From contig NZ_JARZHG010000065.1 of NCBI RefSeq assembly GCF_029946505.1, positions 1-36,204 of the forward strand: a stretch of 36,204 nucleotides of DNA, written 5' to 3'. This DNA is from Polyangium sp. y55x31 (GTDB lineage Bacteria; Myxococcota_A; Polyangia; Polyangiales; Polyangiaceae). Each line of letters starts with the position of its first letter. Within the stretch, counting starts at the first letter, position 1. The notes under the pieces were generated by a model that saw nothing but the letters and a program-made list of their open reading frames with translations, was not told where the DNA came from and did not search any database. Of the stretch, positions 32,661 to 36,204 are shown in pieces. Both the position numbers and the translations under genes were made by a program.

Positions 32661-33539
32661 TCAATAGGCGCAGAGCGGATCGTCGGGCGCGCAATGCTTC
32701 CCGGGCTTGGGTTTGCCCCCTTCTTTCCCGGGGGACGGGCCCCGCGACGGCGCACTGCGGTCGACGCCGCCCACGGAGCCCTCGGACGCCTCGTCGCCCC
32801 TCGCCGCCTCTCCGGTGATCGGGGCCGGCGGCTGCTTTATCTCGACCCTGTCCACGTCCACGTCGTCGTCCGCCCCCAGATTCAGCCCCACGAGGTCAAT
32901 CGATACGAGCGCGCCGCAGCCGGCGGGCGGCGTCGTCGCATTCGCCGCGCCCTTCCCACAAGCCTCCGTGTCGCCGGCCTTTTCCACCGGGGTGCCGGAC
33001 GCCGACTCGGCCACCTCGAATGCGCCGATCGTATATCCACGAACGACGTGCGTCGCCTCTTTGCACGCCTCTGTGGCCTCGGGGGTCGCGGTCGCGCCGC
33101 CGAACGTGAATCGACCCGCTTGCGCGAGCTTCACCCGGAGCGTGCGCCCGCCGCTCACGACCGCGCCGAGCCGACCCTTGCCGAGCGGCACTTCGCGCTC
33201 GACGTCCGCTTCGTTCGACAACGTGAACGATCCGTCCTCCGGCTCGGCCCTGTACTGCGCCGAGGCGCGTAGCTCGCATGCCGGCACGACCACGAGCTTG
33301 CACCCTGCGAGCTTCACGGCGACGGGCCCCTCTTCGAGCCGCTTCTCCAACGCCTCGCGCTCGGCGGCGGGCAGGGCCACGAGGCGCTGGCTTCCGGGTT
33401 TGTCCGGGAGCGGGCTGCACACGGCCTCCTCCCCGGGCGGCGGACCCGGAGGCCCGGGCGCGACGTGGCCCGGCGACGCGCCGCACGCGGCGAGGGAGAC
33501 GAGGGGAATCGTGGCGACGAGGAGCGAGAGGATCCGCAC
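32661..33539 (-). CDS. Lipoprotein of unknown function
   Basis: A 292-residue lipoprotein: signal peptide with lipobox LAAC (Cys19), then a Pro/Gly linker. The mature part contains VAVKLAGCKLVVVPACELRAS, a beta-rich segment ending GGRTLRVKLAQAGRFTFGG, and GYTIGAFEVAES. A C-terminal Lys/Gly/Pro-rich tail ends with CAPDDPLCAY. I recognise the type as a myxobacterial lipoprotein with a beta-rich domain, but no named function. GTG 33539 is the start; it is 6 nt after a good -10 box, with no room for a ribosome-binding site. It follows the VWA lipoprotein gene by 42 nt on the same strand and may also be transcribed from its own promoter. Confidence 0.75.
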   Translation of the reverse strand: MRILSLLVATIPLVSLAACGASPGHVAPGPPGPPPGEEAVCSPLPDKPGSQRLVALPAAEREALEKRLEEGPVAVKLAGCKLVVVPACELRASAQYRAEPEDGSFTLSNEADVEREVPLGKGRLGAVVSGGRTLRVKLAQAGRFTFGGATATPEATEACKEATHVVRGYTIGAFEVAESASGTPVEKAGDTEACGKGAANATTPPAGCGALVSIDLVGLNLGADDDVDVDRVEIKQPPAPITGEAARGDEASEGSVGGVDRSAPSRGPSPGKEGGKPKPGKHCAPDDPLCAY

Positions 33540-33545
33540 GTGCGG

Positions 33546-33574
33546 ACCGTATCAGGGCCCGCGCGGGGCCTCAA
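33546..33574 (-). promoter_or_regulatory. Promoter for the lipoprotein at 32661-33539, with leaderless start
   Basis: On the minus strand TTGAGG (33574-33569) is followed after exactly 17 bases by TACGGT (33551-33546), preceded by TGA as in an extended -10. The GTG start comes only 6 nt later. The spacer contains CCCGCGCGGG, a perfect palindrome. This is the best-formed promoter of the short-leader group. Confidence 0.5.
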
Positions 33575-33581
33575 GGCCGAC

Positions 33582-35909
33582 TCAATTTCCGGAGCAGGAG
33601 ATGAACATTGCGCCGTCCCCGCTGCTGCCGGCGAAGCGAATCCGCCTTTTTCGACTTTCCGGGCAGGCCGAGACGAGCTCCGGGTTTCCGAGCGGCGGCG
33701 ATGTCGCGGCGTCGACGTAACACCATCCGTGGACGGGATTGCCCTCGGCGAGAGGCGGATCCGAGACGTCTTCCTGGCAAGCCGTCCGCGCCGCGCCTGC
33801 CTCGGCCTGGAGCATCATGCAGACGCAATCCCACGCCTCGCTCGCCGCGCGTGGGTCGTCCCAGATGCTGGAGGTGAGCGCGCTGTGCTCGGGGAGGACG
33901 TCGGCCCGCCCCTCCGACGGATCACACGTGCACGCGCCGCCCCCCACGTTCCGCGCTTCGAATACCGTACACGCCACGCCGCCCTCTGCATCGGCTTCGA
34001 GGCTCCGCGGCAAGCAGGTCTTTTCGAAGGCCGCCGTCATCCGCGCGTGGAGCGCGTCCACGGCCGGGCGATAGCCGGCGCCGGGCCCGCCCGTGTCCTC
34101 GATGCTCGCCGGACAAACCGAGGCCACGACGGCCTGCTCGCCGAGACCTTTCAGCACCGCGAGCTGCCGGAGGCTCGGATAGGCCTTCGCGCGGACCTGC
34201 AACGTCGGCGCGCCGCCGCTCGCGGGGTTGGGCGCGCAGAGGGGATTGTCGCTGGCGCTTGCCTTGCAATCACACCCGGCGAGGTTTTCGTCCGTGCAAT
34301 CGCGCGCCTGCCCTTCCGGCAGGGGGAAGATACACGTGTATTGCAGGTCGTCTCCGGCGATCGTCCGCTCGCGTCCGTTGATGGGGTTTTCCTGCGGGGC
34401 ATTCGCGTCGACCAGGGCGGCGCCCGTGATCGGGTTCGTCCCCGTGCGCTTCTCGACGGACTCGATCATCAGCGGATCGAGCGGCCTGACGTATTTCGTG
34501 GGGTCGCCGAGGATCACGTCCCAGGTCGTGGCGCCAATCGCGTCGATCGGCGCGGCGAGCTCGGCCGCGTTCTTCAGGCCCTTCCCGAGGTCCGTCGGAT
34601 CCCGCGCGACGTCCTGCCAGGGTACGCCGACGATGCCCGCGAAAAACACGTCCTCGGGGTCGCGGATCTGCCAGACGTCGTCGTCCGGATCGAGGTCCAT
34701 GAAAATGGGATTCGAAACGATGTTCCCCGCGCGGTCCTGGATCTCGTGCGACGAGAAGGCCTTCACGTATCGATCCACCGGGTAGAGGAAATCGATGCCG
34801 AAACGGCGCTTCTGATCCCAGCATCGGAGGTTTGGGGCGTCCTCCTCGGGCGCGAGCTGTGCGGGCTGGCCGTCGGGTCCCATGCACGCTGCCTCCTCGG
34901 GACAACTGCCCGGATCCTGGCCACAGGATTTGCAGCAAGGATCGTTCGGATCGATCGCGCATTCCTCTCGCGCACGCGGCATCCGCACGTCCGTCCCGTC
35001 CGGGCGTTTCCCCATTCCGACGTAATAGAACTGCCCGTATTCCTTGATGGAGCAATCGTTCTCGTCCGAGAGCATCACGATCGCGAGCATCGAATCGGGC
35101 CGCAGGAATGCCTTGCGCTGCTCCAGGAGAGCCGTATCCGTGCCCTCGGGCGTGGCGCGGTTGGCGACGACGGAGATCGACGCGTAGGGATCGGGATCGA
35201 CGAGGAATCGATACACGCCCTCGAGCTGCGATTCGTACTCGCAGCCGAGCGGCCCGACGCCGACGACCATGTCCCGGAGCGACGCGCCGAGCGTGACGAG
35301 GTCGCCCTCGCCGGGCGGCGCGAGCGTTTGCGCCGGATCCCAGGCCAGAAATCCGCGGTCCTCGTAGGTCGGCGCGGCCGCGCCGCCGCAGGCGTCGAGG
35401 CGCGCGACGAGGTGGCCCTTGTCGTTGTTCGTCGTGTTCGTCGTGCTGGAATGGCCCGCGCAGGCTTTTTCGTCGGGCACGAGGTCGGGACAGCCATCCG
35501 CGCCGTGCCCGCCGATGCTCGAGCTGAGCACGCCGATGTGGATGTCGAGCACGGGAGGCATGACGCGCCGGGTGCCCGCCGGGCAAGGATCGAGGGGATG
35601 GTCCGGCTGCTCGGGCGGCGCGCCTTCGGCGCTGACGCAAGGCGGGTTCACGAGGCGGAGGACGAGGTCGGGCACCGCGCTCGCGAGCAGCGCTTGCTTG
35701 TCGGCCATCGAGCGCGAATTGTCCAGGGCGAGCAGGAGATCGAGCTTTTCGACCCGGGGCGCTTCGAGCGGTTCGAGCCAGGGCTCCGAACAGCTCGGCC
35801 CTTCGCAGCGGATGGGCGTCACCTCGTCGCCGCAGGCGACGAGCCCACAGGCGACGAGGAAGAAGGGCGCGACGAGGGCGAGCGAGGAGCGGGAAAGGCG
35901 AGACCGCAT
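33582..35909 (-). CDS. Lipoprotein with von Willebrand factor A domain
   Basis: A 775-residue surface or periplasmic protein. The signal peptide ends with two consecutive lipobox-like motifs, LVAC (Cys21) and LVAC (Cys26). The VWA domain begins near residue 55: LDLLLALDNSRSM carries the metal-ion-dependent adhesion site Asp63-x-Ser65-x-Ser67. The strand SMLAIVMLSDENDCS near residues 275-290 fits the later VWA part. Many Cys residues (for example CCKSCGQDPGSC, GCDCKAS, CVCMM) suggest disulphides. The second half has no recognised domain. GGAGG lies before ATG 35909. The same-strand neighbours are a MYXO-CTERM protein upstream and a lipoprotein downstream. A role in binding or cell contact is inference. 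Confidence 0.82.
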   Translation of the reverse strand: MRSRLSRSSLALVAPFFLVACGLVACGDEVTPIRCEGPSCSEPWLEPLEAPRVEKLDLLLALDNSRSMADKQALLASAVPDLVLRLVNPPCVSAEGAPPEQPDHPLDPCPAGTRRVMPPVLDIHIGVLSSSIGGHGADGCPDLVPDEKACAGHSSTTNTTNNDKGHLVARLDACGGAAAPTYEDRGFLAWDPAQTLAPPGEGDLVTLGASLRDMVVGVGPLGCEYESQLEGVYRFLVDPDPYASISVVANRATPEGTDTALLEQRKAFLRPDSMLAIVMLSDENDCSIKEYGQFYYVGMGKRPDGTDVRMPRAREECAIDPNDPCCKSCGQDPGSCPEEAACMGPDGQPAQLAPEEDAPNLRCWDQKRRFGIDFLYPVDRYVKAFSSHEIQDRAGNIVSNPIFMDLDPDDDVWQIRDPEDVFFAGIVGVPWQDVARDPTDLGKGLKNAAELAAPIDAIGATTWDVILGDPTKYVRPLDPLMIESVEKRTGTNPITGAALVDANAPQENPINGRERTIAGDDLQYTCIFPLPEGQARDCTDENLAGCDCKASASDNPLCAPNPASGGAPTLQVRAKAYPSLRQLAVLKGLGEQAVVASVCPASIEDTGGPGAGYRPAVDALHARMTAAFEKTCLPRSLEADAEGGVACTVFEARNVGGGACTCDPSEGRADVLPEHSALTSSIWDDPRAASEAWDCVCMMLQAEAGAARTACQEDVSDPPLAEGNPVHGWCYVDAATSPPLGNPELVSACPESRKRRIRFAGSSGDGAMFISCSGN

Positions 35910-35966
35910 GTATCCTCCGCGATTCGCCTCGGACCGGTGATTCGGCCCACGGCGGTATTCTTTGGT

Positions 35967-35985
35967 GTGGCAATCAATGTGCCAC
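35967..35985. repeat. Inverted repeat between the MYXO-CTERM gene and the VWA gene
   Basis: GTGGCA (35967-35972) and TGCCAC (35980-35985) form a 6-bp inverted repeat with a 7-base centre (ATCAATG). No T-run follows on the minus strand, so it is more likely an operator or a weak hairpin than a strong terminator. Confidence 0.3.
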
Positions 35986-36009
35986 GCCGCGGAGGTGATC
36001 CGGCAAGGA

Positions 36010-36204
36010 TTAACGACCGCGGCGCCGCGCGCCCCGGAGCGCCGCGAGCGCGAGGAGCCCGAAGGCCGCCGTCGCGCCGCCCGCGGGCGCGGTTTGTCCA
36101 GGCACGGAGCAATCGCAGCTCCCGGATTCGCCCACGCCGCCGTCGCTGCCGCCCGTGGCCGCGCCGCCCGCGCCGCCGGCACCACCCGCGCCGCCCGCGC
36201 CGCC
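36010..36204 (-). CDS. C-terminal end of a MYXO-CTERM-like surface protein, 5' end missing
   Basis: The frame enters the window from the right edge and stops at TAA 36012-36010, giving the last 64 residues. The visible part starts with a Gly/Ala repeat (GGAGGAGG), then GGSDGGVGESGSCDCSVPG, a short hydrophobic helix (ATAAFGLLALAAL) and an Arg-rich end (RGARRRGR). Cys-x-Cys followed by a single helix and a basic tail is the MYXO-CTERM sorting signal found on surface proteins of myxobacteria. There it is thought to be cut and leave the protein anchored to the cell surface. The identity of the protein's main domain lies outside this window. Confidence 0.75.
   Translation of the reverse strand, partial: GGAGGAGGAGGAGGAATGGSDGGVGESGSCDCSVPGQTAPAGGATAAFGLLALAALRGARRRGR

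Noticed and set aside
30602-32755. A 717-residue minus-strand frame opposite the TPR gene
   Set aside because: Antisense shadow; composition is Arg/Glu/Gly-rich and patternless.

Overview
The window is high-GC bacterial chromosome. It most likely comes from a myxobacterium of the Polyangium/Sorangium/Chondromyces group. This rests on an MglA-type GTPase with the myxobacterial signature residues, a MYXO-CTERM-like protein tail at the right edge, many lipoproteins with Gly/Ser-rich or Ala/Pro-rich linkers, and a large STAND/WD40 protein. The taxonomic call is inference, because no rRNA or other marker is present. Coding density is high. No tRNA, rRNA, CRISPR array, insertion sequence, prophage or integrase was seen, and no gap without a gene exceeds about 250 bases.

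Left part (1-8.5 kb): the C-terminal end of an AgmX/PglI-like protein, a Gly/Ser-rich propeller-like lipoprotein and a hypothetical protein. A two-gene operon follows, with a good sigma-70-like promoter, encoding a helical-repeat protein and an MglA paralogue. Convergent to it is a two-subunit bd-family oxygen reductase whose large subunit carries a C-terminal c-type haem domain. Divergent from that is a lipoprotein with a formylglycine-generating-enzyme-like fold.

Centre (8.5-21.5 kb): a small sigma factor lies downstream of a 1,047-residue STAND ATPase with 14 WD40 blades, and a GNAT acetyltransferase is divergent from them. Next is a tightly overlapping operon, zwf-opcA-pgl-glk, which covers glucose phosphorylation and the oxidative entry to the pentose phosphate pathway. 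A DUF433 protein, an extremely Cys-rich lipoprotein with a possible structured leader, a rhodanese and a carotenoid oxygenase follow.

Right part (21.5-36.2 kb): two overlapping genes encode large tandem-paralogous membrane proteins, only one of which has a LysM domain, and a lipoprotein follows. Then comes an array of four hairpins and a minus-strand group with an N-terminal glutamine amidohydrolase (NTAQ1-like), a PAS-STAS regulator and a STAS/SEC14-like protein. A membrane TPR protein with a HEPN-like motif, two lipoproteins (one with a von Willebrand factor A domain) and the tail of a MYXO-CTERM protein complete the window.

The least described elements are the tandem paralogous envelope proteins, the TPR protein with a HEPN-like N-terminus, the Cys-rich lipoprotein and its leader, and a recurrent promoter pattern. 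In that pattern a TAnnnT -10 box lies only 6-11 nt before the start codon, suggesting leaderless transcripts.
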